Source: Roseovarius sp. (lineage in GTDB: Bacteria > Pseudomonadota > Alphaproteobacteria > Rhodobacterales > Rhodobacteraceae). Taken from it: DNA of 59,973 nucleotides. The notes under the pieces were generated by a model. That model had not been told where the DNA came from, did not search any database, and saw nothing but the letters and a program-made list of their open reading frames with translations. Below, piece by piece: positions 16,558 through 25,320 of this stretch (its first letter is position 1; every line of letters starts with the position of its first letter). The stretch spans positions 1 through 59,973 of the forward strand of contig JARGOC010000020.1 in NCBI GenBank assembly GCA_029212365.1. Reading direction: 5' to 3'. Position numbers and translations under genes: made by a program.

Positions 16558-17442
16558 CTAGCTCTCCTCTTCGAACTGTCCGACAAGCCAACTCTTCACC
16601 GCATTGATAGCGGGTGTGGTTGCCATGCCTTTGGGTCGAACAAACCAATATGCATGGCTGGCATCCAGCGAGACAGCGAAAGGGGCCACAAGCCGCCCTG
16701 TTGCAATGTCATCCGCGACAAGCAATGACCGTCCAAGCGCAACTCCTTGACCATCGACCGCTGCCTGCAAGATTGCGCCATCATCCCCGAGGCGGGGCCC
16801 GGTGGGTGGAGGGTGCGGACACCTAGCCGCTTCGAACCATGTGGGCCAGTCTTCAGGAATATCCCCGCAAAGTAGCGTGGCGCGGTACATGTCGGCTGGC
16901 GCGTGCAACGAATGATCTTCGGCATAGGTTGCGCTGCACACGGGCGTCACGGTTTCGGTGCCGAGCTTTACCGCTTCCAGATCACGCGAAGGCTCAGGAC
17001 TATAGCGAATAGCCGCGTCAACGCCTTCTGAGGCAAAATCGACGAGATGCCGGGAGGCCGTGATGCGCAGGTCGATGTCAGGGTGCGCTTTCATGAAATC
17101 ACCCAAGCGCGGTGCAAACCAGCGTGCGGCTACCGATGGAAGCATCGAGAGCGTGACAACCTGATCGGATCGCCGTGCGTCTGCCACGGCAGACCGGGCG
17201 AGGGCGAAGGCGTCTGCCAACTGGCGTGCCAGACGCTCGCCTGCCGGGGTAACGCTCAGCCTTGCGCCATTGCGCAGAAACAACGCAACACCGAGCGTCG
17301 CCTCCAGGTCCGAGACCTGACGCGACACAGCACTTTGGGTTATGCCAATCTCCGTTCCGGCGGCTGTAAAACTGCCACAGCGGGCGGCAGCCTCAAAAAC
17401 CTGAAGGGATCGAAGCGGAGGATTTGCATGAGTCTGGCGCAT
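16558..17442 (-). CDS. LysR family transcriptional regulator (GcvA-like)
   Basis: This 294-residue protein has an N-terminal winged helix (LRSLQVFEAAARCGSFTAAG, ITQSAVSRQVSDLE) and a C-terminal effector domain with HLVDFASEGVDAAIRY near residue 132. It is divergent from the permease at 17526 with an 83-base gap, the classic arrangement for a LysR regulator and its target. The gap contains the imperfect dyad ATTTTCTCATTTTTGAAAAT. The ligand is presumably the permease substrate, which is unknown. Confidence 0.9.
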   Translation of the reverse strand: MRQTHANPPLRSLQVFEAAARCGSFTAAGTEIGITQSAVSRQVSDLEATLGVALFLRNGARLSVTPAGERLARQLADAFALARSAVADARRSDQVVTLSMLPSVAARWFAPRLGDFMKAHPDIDLRITASRHLVDFASEGVDAAIRYSPEPSRDLEAVKLGTETVTPVCSATYAEDHSLHAPADMYRATLLCGDIPEDWPTWFEAARCPHPPPTGPRLGDDGAILQAAVDGQGVALGRSLLVADDIATGRLVAPFAVSLDASHAYWFVRPKGMATTPAINAVKSWLVGQFEEES

Positions 17443-17525
17443 GCTGGCTCTCGTATTTTCTCATTTTTGAAAATCTGTGCCTCCGTTTAACATGAGTTGA
17501 AATCAGAAAACAGATTGGATCCGCC

Positions 17526-18737
17526 ATGGCAGACGCTTCATCAACACCGCTCACGTCCTCCGGCCTTAGAAGTCATGTGCCGGATTTACCGATGGTGATC
17601 TGGATGGTACTTCTGACAATTGTGCTGGGATTGTCCGCCGGTATGGGGGCAAATGAGGTTGTGAGCGCGTTCAATACGGGATTTGGCCGCGCCTTGGGCG
17701 AGTTTGCCTTGATCCTGCTGCCGTCTTTTACCTTGGCGGCGGTATTATCACGGCAGAACATCGCGTCCAATGTAGCGGGCCGGACGGTCGCACTGGCCTC
17801 GCCGGTTGCGGGCGCGGGCATGATCTGCCCCGACACCGCCTATGCAGCGCTTTCTCCGGCGGCAGGGCGCTACAAGATGGATACAGCATTCGGGGCCTAT
17901 GCAGGGTTCAAACTACTCTATCCCGCTGGCCCCTTAATCGTCGGAGCAGGGCTTGGCGTCACCGGCGTTGGGGGGATAGAACCTGCCATTCTGCTCTTGT
18001 GCGGCGTGCTGTTGACGCTGCCAGTTTGGGCGGCAGGCGTGATTTGGGGGCGTTTTGCGACCAGAGGCAACGAGGTGCAAGTTGAAACGGAAAACGCATC
18101 AGGCTATGGACGCCTGTTGAGGGCCTTCGCGCCGTTTCTGGTGATGGCGGCCCTGCTGGTCGCTGGCGGAGTTGTCGGCAAAACCGGCATTGGCGCATTG
18201 GACTTTCTCTTGCTGCCCAAGGGCGCGCTGATCACTGCCGCGATCCTCGCTTTGTTGCAAACGGCATCGGTGGAGCGACGCGACTGTCTGGATAGTGCGG
18301 TACGACGGACAGGATCACTTCTTTTGGTCATCGGCACGGCCAGCGCCTTCGGGGCCGTGCTGACAGGGCTGGTGGCTCTGGACCGTCTGGTTCCACAGGG
18401 TGATGGGGTGCTCACCCTGATCGCGCTCTTTGCTCTAACCGTGCTGTTCAAATTGGCTCAGGGCTCGTCCATGGCGACCTTTGCCGCCATCGCACCCGTC
18501 GCGGCCCCGATCGTGCTGGCCAGCGGCGTCAATGAGATCGCCGCCATCTTCTCGATTTGCCTTGGGTCCTTCATCGCGATCTTGCCTAACGACAGCTACT
18601 ACTGGCTGGTCCGGCGGGACGCTCTGGCAAGCGAACAAAGCGAAAGGCGCACCATTGGCATCCTGACGGGCGGGGCAGTGGTGCAGGCTTTGGTCGGCAT
18701 GGTCGTTCTACTGGCGGCGGTGGCCCTATGGCCCTGA
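17526..18737 (+). CDS. GntP-type permease
   Basis: This 403-residue inner-membrane transporter has about 11-12 hydrophobic segments. Marks of the GntP (gluconate/organic acid:H+) family are ICPDTAYAALSP near residue 101, LFKLAQGSSMATFAAIAP near residue 308 and SFIAILPNDSYYWLV near residue 351. Substrates in this family are sugar acids and hydroxy acids; the actual one cannot be read from sequence. The LysR gene upstream is divergent. The 3' end overlaps the acetyltransferase start by 10 bases, indicating a bicistronic unit. Confidence 0.85.
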   Translation: MADASSTPLTSSGLRSHVPDLPMVIWMVLLTIVLGLSAGMGANEVVSAFNTGFGRALGEFALILLPSFTLAAVLSRQNIASNVAGRTVALASPVAGAGMICPDTAYAALSPAAGRYKMDTAFGAYAGFKLLYPAGPLIVGAGLGVTGVGGIEPAILLLCGVLLTLPVWAAGVIWGRFATRGNEVQVETENASGYGRLLRAFAPFLVMAALLVAGGVVGKTGIGALDFLLLPKGALITAAILALLQTASVERRDCLDSAVRRTGSLLLVIGTASAFGAVLTGLVALDRLVPQGDGVLTLIALFALTVLFKLAQGSSMATFAAIAPVAAPIVLASGVNEIAAIFSICLGSFIAILPNDSYYWLVRRDALASEQSERRTIGILTGGAVVQALVGMVVLLAAVALWP

Positions 18738-19249
18738 CGGACATCACGATCCGAAGACCGGACCCGTCTGATGCCTTGGCGATAGCCGTGATCGACGCAG
18801 AAGGCATGGCAACCGGTCATGCCACCTTCCGGGATACGCCGCATGACTGGGGCAGCTTCAAGGCGAGTTTTATGACCGGACGCGGACTTGCGCTGATTGC
18901 GGAAGATGGCGGCGCAGTGGCGGCCTGGGCTGGTGTCAGCCCGACCTCCATCCGCACAGTCTACCAAGGCGTGGGCGAGGTCTCGATCTACGTCTCGGCG
19001 ACCCAGCAGGGACGCGGACTCGGACGCCGCCTTTTGGAGAATTTGGTGTTGGCGTCTGAGAGCGCTGGATATTGGACACTGGTTGCTCAGATCTTCCCGG
19101 AAAACGGGGCCAGCCTGTCACTACACACTGCTTTGGGTTTTAGTATTGTCGGCACAAGGAGGAAGTTGGGCAAGATGATCCACGGCCCGCTTGAAGGCCG
19201 TTGGCGTGATGTCGTCATGCTCGAAAGACGAAGTGAGGTCATCGACTGA
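18728..19249 (+). CDS. GNAT acetyltransferase, phosphinothricin-acetyltransferase-like
   Basis: This 173-residue enzyme follows the Pat/YncA pattern: IRRPDPSDALAIAVIDAEG, GEVSIYVSATQQGRGLGRRL near residue 83, a QIFPENGASLSLHTALGF segment near residue 119 and a C-terminal GPLEGRWRDVVMLER. Relatives N-acetylate amino acid analogues such as phosphinothricin or methionine sulfoximine. Co-transcription with the GntP-type permease suggests uptake and modification of a related small acid, as inference. Confidence 0.85.
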   Translation: MALTDITIRRPDPSDALAIAVIDAEGMATGHATFRDTPHDWGSFKASFMTGRGLALIAEDGGAVAAWAGVSPTSIRTVYQGVGEVSIYVSATQQGRGLGRRLLENLVLASESAGYWTLVAQIFPENGASLSLHTALGFSIVGTRRKLGKMIHGPLEGRWRDVVMLERRSEVID

Positions 19250-19278
19250 AAGAGGCTAAGCAGTCGCTCCTGCATCAC

Positions 19279-19322
19279 GCAGCATCGGTGAGAGAGGGCT
19301 CTTTTGACACCTTCGCCGCGGT
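19279..19322. repeat. Dispersed intergenic repeat, copy 2
   Basis: GCAGCATCGGTGAGAGAGGG and the following bases match 4783-4826 at roughly three quarters of positions. It lies in the gap between the acetyltransferase and traG, next to the boundary between the cargo region and the mobilization genes. Confidence 0.5.
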
Positions 19323-19382
19323 CCAGACGACCGACCGCTTCAACAACAACGCCCCGAATAAGCCTCTTTGCGCGACCCAGCC

Positions 19383-21323
19383 CTACTTTTTGGCAGCCGA
19401 GTGCGTTTGTCTTATTTCAAGACTGGTTTCAAAATCACCGAGCTCGTCAACAGCCCCTACAAATTGTATGGTTTCAACATCGTTCGGTTCTTTCGCAGCC
19501 ATCGCTGATTTCTCTGCAAAATCCATCTCCATCTGCCGCCGTTCTTCCGCAACCACCGCTTGGACAACAGGTGCAGTCTTCGTAGAAGGCCTCTGGGCCG
19601 AGCGATCAAGTTGTGACTCAGCTTCGCTAGAAACGTCAGCGCCAGAGTCTGATCCTCCTGCCCCGACTCCGCGCACTCTTACAAACGGCAGCTCTCCCTT
19701 CTGTGCGCCATGGATCGCCGCAAACAGCCGATCATCAAAATACTGGATCCGTTTCGCCCGCACTGGCATCTGCGCATCCACGACCATGATAATTTCATCG
19801 AGCGGCAACCGGCGTGCTTCATCCTCAGGCAACAGAGATGTTTCTTCCGTCCGCGTGGACTGACTGCGTCCTTCGAACGGATTCTTGCCAATGGACCGCG
19901 ACCGCGTGATAACCGTCTTCGTCGTTTTGCCCACGGCCTTGCTCAGCTCTTCAATGGTCTTTTCATCTGAGGGGGTGAGGTAGAGCTTTACGCCTGCGTT
20001 GCCCTGCAAAGCGCGGCGGGTGTTTTCACCATAGATTTCATCAAGGGCGGGGATGGTTTGGGTGACGATAGCCAGATGCCCGCGATAGGTGCGCAAGGTT
20101 TCAATGCTCTCGACCACGATGGGCATTTTGCCAAGGCGGTTGAACTCATCGAGCATGATCATCACCGGCCAAGGCTCATCTTTGCCCGGTTCCTTTTCTT
20201 GCATCGCTGAGAGAAGATCGGAGAAAAACAAACGGATCAATGGCGCAAGCGGCTTTACCATCAAGGGCTGGACAACGAGATAGACCGTGAAGGGCTTCTT
20301 GCGGATCGTGCGGAAATCAAAGTCGGAAACCTGCGTCGCCTCGTTAATTGCGGGATTCTGCCATTGATCCAGGCCTGACGTCATCAGAAGCGAGACATAG
20401 GAGGTCAGCGTGTCGTTGTTGGTGGACGCCAGCCGCGTAAAGATCAGCTTTGCGGCCTTGTTGTCGATCTCATGGCCCCGCGCCACATATTCTTTCTGCT
20501 TGTTGCCCCCCGAGGCCGCGATCCGGTAGATCTCGCCCAAGTTGGGTTTCTTGCGCTGGAAGGCCAAGAGGCCTGCAGCCACGAAGAGATCGATCCCGCC
20601 TTTTAGTAGACCCTGAACACGATCATTGTCGCTTTGCAGGAACAAGGTCGCCAGCAACTGCAATTCCATCTGCTGACGCGCGGGGTCTTCCAATTCATAG
20701 ATGCGCAAAAGTGGATTGTAGCGATGGGTCCGCTTGCCTTCCCAGTCTGTCGGCGCAAAGCGGAAGACCTTGTCGCCTTGGGCGGCACGGTGACGCGCCG
20801 TGGCTTCAAAACACTCGCCCTTTACATCCAACGTGACGGCAGACCCCTGCCATGTGAGCAGGTTCGGGATCACAAAGCCGCTGGTTTTGCCGCGCCCAGT
20901 TGGTGCCACGATCAGGGCATGGGGAAAGACCTTAGAGGTGATGTAGCGGGCCCGCGACTTTGGGCTGCCCAATTTGCCCAGAATAAACCCGGTCCCCGGC
21001 TTGCCAAAGAACCCGTTGGTTTTCATCTCGCCGCGCTTTTGCCAATGGGTCTGGCCAAAGCGTGTGAGGGCGGAGCCGGACATCGCAAGGCTCATCATCA
21101 GCCCGGCGACGGCAGCACCGCCGATGATCAAGTTGATCAGTTGGAAATCATCCGGCCGTCTGTCTCTGATCCAGAGGTAGTTCTGCGCGATATATCCAAA
21201 ATCGATATCGGCGCTGAACCCAAGTGCCTTAAAGGTCAGCACAGCCGAGGCAATGGTGTAGCCCATCGCGCCTGCCACCAAAGTCACGAGAACCACCCCG
21301 ATGGCTATCCGCAGCCTGCCCAT
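19383..21323 (-). CDS. traG: TraG/VirD4-type coupling protein
   Basis: This is a conjugative coupling ATPase of about 646 residues that brings the relaxase-DNA complex to a secretion channel. Two N-terminal membrane helices (about residues 5-35 and 65-85) precede the P-loop APTGRGKTSGF (about residue 140) and Walker B MIMLDEFNRLG (about residue 392). A TTG at 21335 overlapping the relaxase stop is the alternative start; ATG 21323 was preferred. No other type IV secretion genes are in the window, so transfer would need a channel from elsewhere. Confidence 0.92.
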   Translation of the reverse strand: MGRLRIAIGVVLVTLVAGAMGYTIASAVLTFKALGFSADIDFGYIAQNYLWIRDRRPDDFQLINLIIGGAAVAGLMMSLAMSGSALTRFGQTHWQKRGEMKTNGFFGKPGTGFILGKLGSPKSRARYITSKVFPHALIVAPTGRGKTSGFVIPNLLTWQGSAVTLDVKGECFEATARHRAAQGDKVFRFAPTDWEGKRTHRYNPLLRIYELEDPARQQMELQLLATLFLQSDNDRVQGLLKGGIDLFVAAGLLAFQRKKPNLGEIYRIAASGGNKQKEYVARGHEIDNKAAKLIFTRLASTNNDTLTSYVSLLMTSGLDQWQNPAINEATQVSDFDFRTIRKKPFTVYLVVQPLMVKPLAPLIRLFFSDLLSAMQEKEPGKDEPWPVMIMLDEFNRLGKMPIVVESIETLRTYRGHLAIVTQTIPALDEIYGENTRRALQGNAGVKLYLTPSDEKTIEELSKAVGKTTKTVITRSRSIGKNPFEGRSQSTRTEETSLLPEDEARRLPLDEIIMVVDAQMPVRAKRIQYFDDRLFAAIHGAQKGELPFVRVRGVGAGGSDSGADVSSEAESQLDRSAQRPSTKTAPVVQAVVAEERRQMEMDFAEKSAMAAKEPNDVETIQFVGAVDELGDFETSLEIRQTHSAAKK

Positions 21324-21331
21324 GGATCCAC

Positions 21332-23593
21332 TCAATGGACCTGGCCCCGCTCCGTCTCGCCGTCCACGTCCGCCGCCCGGTGTCTCTCGACTTCAACGTC
21401 TGCCAGCTCATCGACAACCTGTCGCAACGCATCCGAGTTTGCGGTGGCCGCATCCGATTGCAAATAGACCTTTGCGGCATAGAGCCGGTCGAGGCGATCT
21501 TCGATGACATTTTCCAAAGCGTCGCTGTCGCCCTCCTTCAGGCGATCAAGCTGCGCCGCGTCCAAAACCTGCGCCACCCGCGCGCGGAAGGCCTCGCGTT
21601 CGGTTTCGGTCTCAAAGGGCGACGACAATTCCCCTGCCCGTTCGTGGGCGAGAACACGGGACAGTTCAGGCGTTTCAATCGTAGTTGTCTCGCGCTTCTT
21701 AAGGTTTTCCTCCCGTTCAGCGTCGCGCGCTTCATAGACACGCGCGTATGTGTCGCCGAGGCCTATCGCCAGCTGCTCGGGCATATCGGGATATCGCGTC
21801 TGTAGATCGCGCGCGACGGAAACGGAGATTGGCGTCCTGCTGTGCGCGCCCAGACGCGCCGCTTCAACCTCAATGATAACCCGCTCTGCAGCGGCCCGAT
21901 CTACGATTACCGCCCTGCCCTCTTCATCCGTGCGGATCACATCCGTCGGGCGCGCGATCAGCTCTGGATGGTCGCGCAGATACTCCCGCTGAGCGTCTTC
22001 CAAACGCTCAACGGCACGGCTTTCGATCACGGCCTCATCAAGATCCTCAATCCGGGCCTCAATTCGCGTTTCCAAGCGAACGGCATTAGCAGCGGTTTCA
22101 ATCTGGGCGTCCGTGACATGCGCCTGCACCTCGCGCGCTTCTTCAATGACCCCGTCGCGACGCAGGACCCCTTCGCGCTCCAGCATGGTGCCAAGCTGCA
22201 CATGCACATCGTTGAGACTATCCCGCGCCTGTTCCAAATCCGCACGGTGCTCAAGGTTCAGATCCTTCGCCTCAGCCACCTTGGACAGATCATCCGCAAT
22301 CCATTGATGCTCCAAAGCCGCGTTCCGCGCCCCTGTCTCCATCCGGGCTACAACCTCGGACGTGCTGATCCCCGTGCCGCGCAATGCTGCATCAACGCGG
22401 GCGCGCACCCGTGGCTCAGACAGACGCTCCAGCTGGCTTTGCTGAATATTGGCCTCAGAATAGACCCCGCCTTCTGACGGGACCTCCGAAAGGGAATTGG
22501 ACCGCAACCCTAGCGGCTGCATATGCTGCACCCGCGCTTGAATGGCGTTGAGGGACTTCTCCAGCGCGGGCCGCTCCGCATCCGGTTTTGCCGCGATCAA
22601 ATCTGTGATGTTTGCGACACTCGAAGCGTAGCGGCTGCGCAGATCCTCGAACGTTTCATCTTCGGCCATGTAAATGCCTCCTGCGGTTTCAACGTGACCA
22701 CCCTTCGCCAGTACCTCGCCGGCACGGAACAGAACCTCAGCAATGTCTTCGCGGTTCTCAGAGGACGCCTCGGCAGCCAGCGAGTGGAACATGGTTTTGG
22801 TGTTTGCGATTTCGGCAAGCGTGCGGGTCAGGTCTTTACCCACCCGTTCGCGCTCAACTGGCACCCTGCCCTCTTCCTTGGCGGCATAAACCTCGCGGGT
22901 CTTGGCCGGGTAATGTACCTCGCCCCGATCCACCCGCCGCGTGGCTTCCAGCCGCACGCCATATTTTTCCGCTTCCTCGACCATCGCGAGTCGGAAGTCG
23001 TCATAATTGAACCGGTGGTTACGCGCCAAATAGAAGAACTCACCCTCTTGCGAGCGGCGGTTCAAAACGAGATGCGCATGCGGGTGGTCGCGGTCCTCAT
23101 GCACCGCAATGATATAATCGAAGTGGCCTTCATCGTTCTGGAAGAACCGCTCGGCCACGTCGGTTGCGATGTCGCGCACATCCTCTCCGCGCGTGCCAAT
23201 CGGGAAGGACATCAGCAGATGTGTGGTCTGGCCAAGCTTGGGTTTGAACCCTGCGCTCCACCGCTTGGCAAACCGCTCGGTCAGGTCTTTGATCTCGCCG
23301 CGATCAAGCTTGGATTTGCCATCCAGGAACCCGCTGCTGTCAACAATATGGGTGGACTTCGTGGTGAGATATTCGAGCTGGTTAGACAGTTGGGATTTGT
23401 TCTGCGTCCCCCCGCCCCGGATCGCTTTGAACACAGCCGCGCGATGTCCCGCAGCGGCGCGCACCATCTGCTTTTGCTTGGAGACATGCAGGCCCTGCAT
23501 CGATCCTCGAATCCGGCTCCAGCCATCCCGAAACACCTCGCCCGTAACAGCGTCTACCGCAGCGGCGGCCCGTGTCGCATCATTCAGCCGCAT
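21332..23593 (-). CDS. Relaxase / mobilization nuclease
   Basis: This 753-residue protein has an N-terminal relaxase domain. QLEYLTTKS near residue 73 has the expected catalytic tyrosine setting, and HEDRDHPHAHLVLNRR (residues about 165-180) is the three-histidine metal site of VirD2/MobA-type relaxases. The long C-terminal half is Arg/Glu-rich, predicted helical and coiled. It nicks oriT and pilots the strand. ATG 23593 with an AAGGGAG site is preferred over a TTG two codons earlier, and the gene overlaps mobC by 14 bases. It forms an operon mobC-relaxase-traG. Confidence 0.92.
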   Translation of the reverse strand: MRLNDATRAAAAVDAVTGEVFRDGWSRIRGSMQGLHVSKQKQMVRAAAGHRAAVFKAIRGGGTQNKSQLSNQLEYLTTKSTHIVDSSGFLDGKSKLDRGEIKDLTERFAKRWSAGFKPKLGQTTHLLMSFPIGTRGEDVRDIATDVAERFFQNDEGHFDYIIAVHEDRDHPHAHLVLNRRSQEGEFFYLARNHRFNYDDFRLAMVEEAEKYGVRLEATRRVDRGEVHYPAKTREVYAAKEEGRVPVERERVGKDLTRTLAEIANTKTMFHSLAAEASSENREDIAEVLFRAGEVLAKGGHVETAGGIYMAEDETFEDLRSRYASSVANITDLIAAKPDAERPALEKSLNAIQARVQHMQPLGLRSNSLSEVPSEGGVYSEANIQQSQLERLSEPRVRARVDAALRGTGISTSEVVARMETGARNAALEHQWIADDLSKVAEAKDLNLEHRADLEQARDSLNDVHVQLGTMLEREGVLRRDGVIEEAREVQAHVTDAQIETAANAVRLETRIEARIEDLDEAVIESRAVERLEDAQREYLRDHPELIARPTDVIRTDEEGRAVIVDRAAAERVIIEVEAARLGAHSRTPISVSVARDLQTRYPDMPEQLAIGLGDTYARVYEARDAEREENLKKRETTTIETPELSRVLAHERAGELSSPFETETEREAFRARVAQVLDAAQLDRLKEGDSDALENVIEDRLDRLYAAKVYLQSDAATANSDALRQVVDELADVEVERHRAADVDGETERGQVH

Positions 23594-24161
23594 GGGCAAA
23601 CTCCCTTAAAGCGGCTGTTGCTTCCAGCTGCATCGCGTCACGACGGCGCCGAACAAGCAGGTCGATCTCGTCAGCACTGTCGAGGATGAACCGCGCCAGC
23701 CCGCGCATCTGTGCAAGCCGCAACTCAGAGAATTCGGGGCCAGATCCCTGCCCCGCCCGATTGGCCTTTTGCATCTGCTTGGCAATCTGGGCGACACCGT
23801 TTCCAACGTCATTCAAAGAGGCGCGGTAACGCGCCATCTCTGCCGCCAATGATGTGTCCGCCACAAAGGTGCCACCTGCCGTTTGCATCAAGCGGCGCAG
23901 CCCTTCCGAGCGGGTTTCGATCCCCGCTGACGCCAGCACCGCATCGAACGCCTCCATCTCCTCAGGGGTTACTTTCACACTCACCGCCAAGACCGGCACG
24001 GCGGTATCGCGCTGGCGCTCTGCGTCACTCTTCACCGTGTATTGCACCGCCCGCGGTGTCACCCCGAACCTCTCCGCAAGCTCGGACGTGGACACTCCGC
24101 TCGCGGCTTCGCGCACGATCTCCATGCGTTGCGCATCCGTGAGACGTTTCGAGCGAGACAT
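23580..24161 (-). CDS. mobC: MobC-like relaxosome accessory protein
   Basis: This 193-residue protein starts with a helix-turn-helix (RMEIVREAASGVSTSELAER FGVTPRAVQ, residues 12-40). A ribbon-helix-helix/MobC-like part follows: VSVKVTPEEMEAFDAVLA near residue 60, and a helix with NDVGNGVAQIAKQMQKANR near residue 115. Such proteins bind oriT and help the relaxase open the DNA. The gene begins about 30 bases from the oriT candidate and overlaps the relaxase gene, the usual arrangement. Confidence 0.85.
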   Translation of the reverse strand: MSRSKRLTDAQRMEIVREAASGVSTSELAERFGVTPRAVQYTVKSDAERQRDTAVPVLAVSVKVTPEEMEAFDAVLASAGIETRSEGLRRLMQTAGGTFVADTSLAAEMARYRASLNDVGNGVAQIAKQMQKANRAGQGSGPEFSELRLAQMRGLARFILDSADEIDLLVRRRRDAMQLEATAALREFAHAAE

Positions 24162-24194
24162 GCGAAGAAAGACCCCCTATTTCCTGCCACCTTC

Positions 24195-24279
24195 ATACAA
24201 GGCTGCACCCAACATACGAAACTATACTAATTTGTCAATAATATACTTACGGTGAATTAGTGCGCTGGCAGCCTTGTAT
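24195..24279. other. Candidate origin of transfer (oriT)
   Basis: A 12-bp inverted repeat (ATACAAGGCTGC at 24195-24206, complement at 24268-24279) encloses a second one (ACTAATT at 24226-24232, AATTAGT at 24255-24261) and an AT-rich centre. The word TTAGTGCGC at 24258-24266 resembles the TAAGTGCGC nick region known from IncQ-type oriT sequences. Position directly upstream of mobC supports the call. The rest of 24280-24734 is GC-rich and gene-free as far as I can see. Confidence 0.45.
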
Positions 24280-24734
24280 TCCGTTTAACGCCGAGCACCG
24301 CAGGTGCGAGGCCGCGCCCGAGAGGGCGCCAACCAACACCAGCCGCATGCGCCAACGTCAGCCGGTCGCAATAGGACCCGCACCGGAGGTCTGTCTGAAC
24401 ATGCAATGTTCGGACAGACGCGATGGGACGGGACACACCTCAACCGACAGGGCCGACAGACAGGGTCAAGGGAGGTCAGAATTGACCTGTCAATTCTCTG
24501 CCGCAAAAACCGGGAAGGCTCTTGCCGAAAGGTTTTTGTGGATGGCCCCCTTGAGGCTGGCTGGCGGCTCTGTCACCGCACTGGTTTAACCACTACAGGA
24601 ACCATCAGGACTGATCGTCAGTCCTGTCATCGGCAACCCTGACCGCGGCCTATGGCCGGGGTCTCAGTTGATCGCACGGCGGTCTCTGGAACAGAGATAG
24701 GGCCGCCTTCCGGCGGCCCATCCTCTGGGAGGAT

Positions 24735-24941
24735 TTACTCTTGGGGTTCCTTTGAGCTTGGTGGGAACATCACCAGCTCTTGGACACCGACGGGGAAGTC
24801 GAGCTTAAGGCTGAAGAACTCCGAGCCATCCGCGCCCCGGGTGTTTCGGAACATGGCCCCGACGCGTTGGAAGCGGGTGCGCTCCTGGCCTTCGCCATCG
24901 GAGTATTTGACGGGAACTGTTGCGACGTAGTGGTTGGTCAT
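24735..24941 (-). CDS. Small conserved plasmid protein, unknown function
   Basis: This 68-residue soluble protein (MTNHYVATVPVKYSDGEGQ start, GSEFFSLKLDFPVGVQELVM near the end) has an excellent AAAGGAGAG ribosome site. It is predicted all-beta. I recognise it only as a type of small protein found with plasmid mobilization genes. A degraded inverted copy lies at 25129-25320 on the other strand, sharing leader, ribosome site and parts of the coding sequence. Confidence 0.7.
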   Translation of the reverse strand: MTNHYVATVPVKYSDGEGQERTRFQRVGAMFRNTRGADGSEFFSLKLDFPVGVQELVMFPPSSKEPQE

Positions 24942-24943
24942 TT

Positions 24944-25130
24944 GGGTCTCTCCTTTTTGCGATGTGGATTTTTGGGCACGGGGGCACCAGGACCGGTCGC
25001 AAGCTCAAATGCGGAGGGTCCGCGCCATAGGCGTGGAAGCCGTATTTGTGCTTGCCGAAGCGCAGCGCAGGTCACGGCCGGGCCGACCCCGTGCGATCCA
25101 CATCAATGAGCAAAAAGAAGAGACCCAAAT
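24944..25130. repeat. Imperfect inverted repeat of a gene leader
   Basis: On the minus strand CCCCGTGC..ATCCACATC..GCAAAAAGGAGAGACCCAAATG leads into the 24735 gene. On the plus strand nearly the same words occur at 25088-25131 before another ATG. The two arms are head to head with about 100 bases between them, so the leader and start of the small gene were duplicated in inverted orientation. Confidence 0.55.
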
Positions 25131-25320
25131 GTATGCCCCCACATCGCAGTCGCCACGGTTCTCGTTGATCTCGATAGAGGTGAAGGTCGGGTTCGCTCTG
25201 ATGCGACGTGTTGGGATTTGGTCCGTCACGCTCAACGAACAGCAGGGAGGGTTTTCAGCCTCGGGCGAAGTCCAGTTTCTCGGTGTTGAGATGGTTCTGA
25301 TGTTATCGACACCAAGCTTG
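25129..25320 (+). pseudogene. Degraded inverted copy of the 24735 small gene
   Basis: After the shared leader, an ATG at 25129 opens a frame in which pieces resemble the intact small gene (RRVG near residue 24; bases around 25250-25320 match its FFSLKLDFPVGVQELVMF segment), but the frame is broken relative to it. Its end runs into the 3' end of the SNase gene on the other strand. Treated as a pseudogene. Confidence 0.4.

Noticed and set aside
20634..21467. 277-codon plus-strand frame over traG and the relaxase 3' end
   Set aside because: It spans two well-supported minus-strand genes and has no recognisable domain.
22523..23689. 388-codon plus-strand frame opposite the relaxase gene
   Set aside because: It is the shadow of the relaxase coding strand; the product has no family features and no ribosome site, while the minus-strand relaxase motifs are clear.
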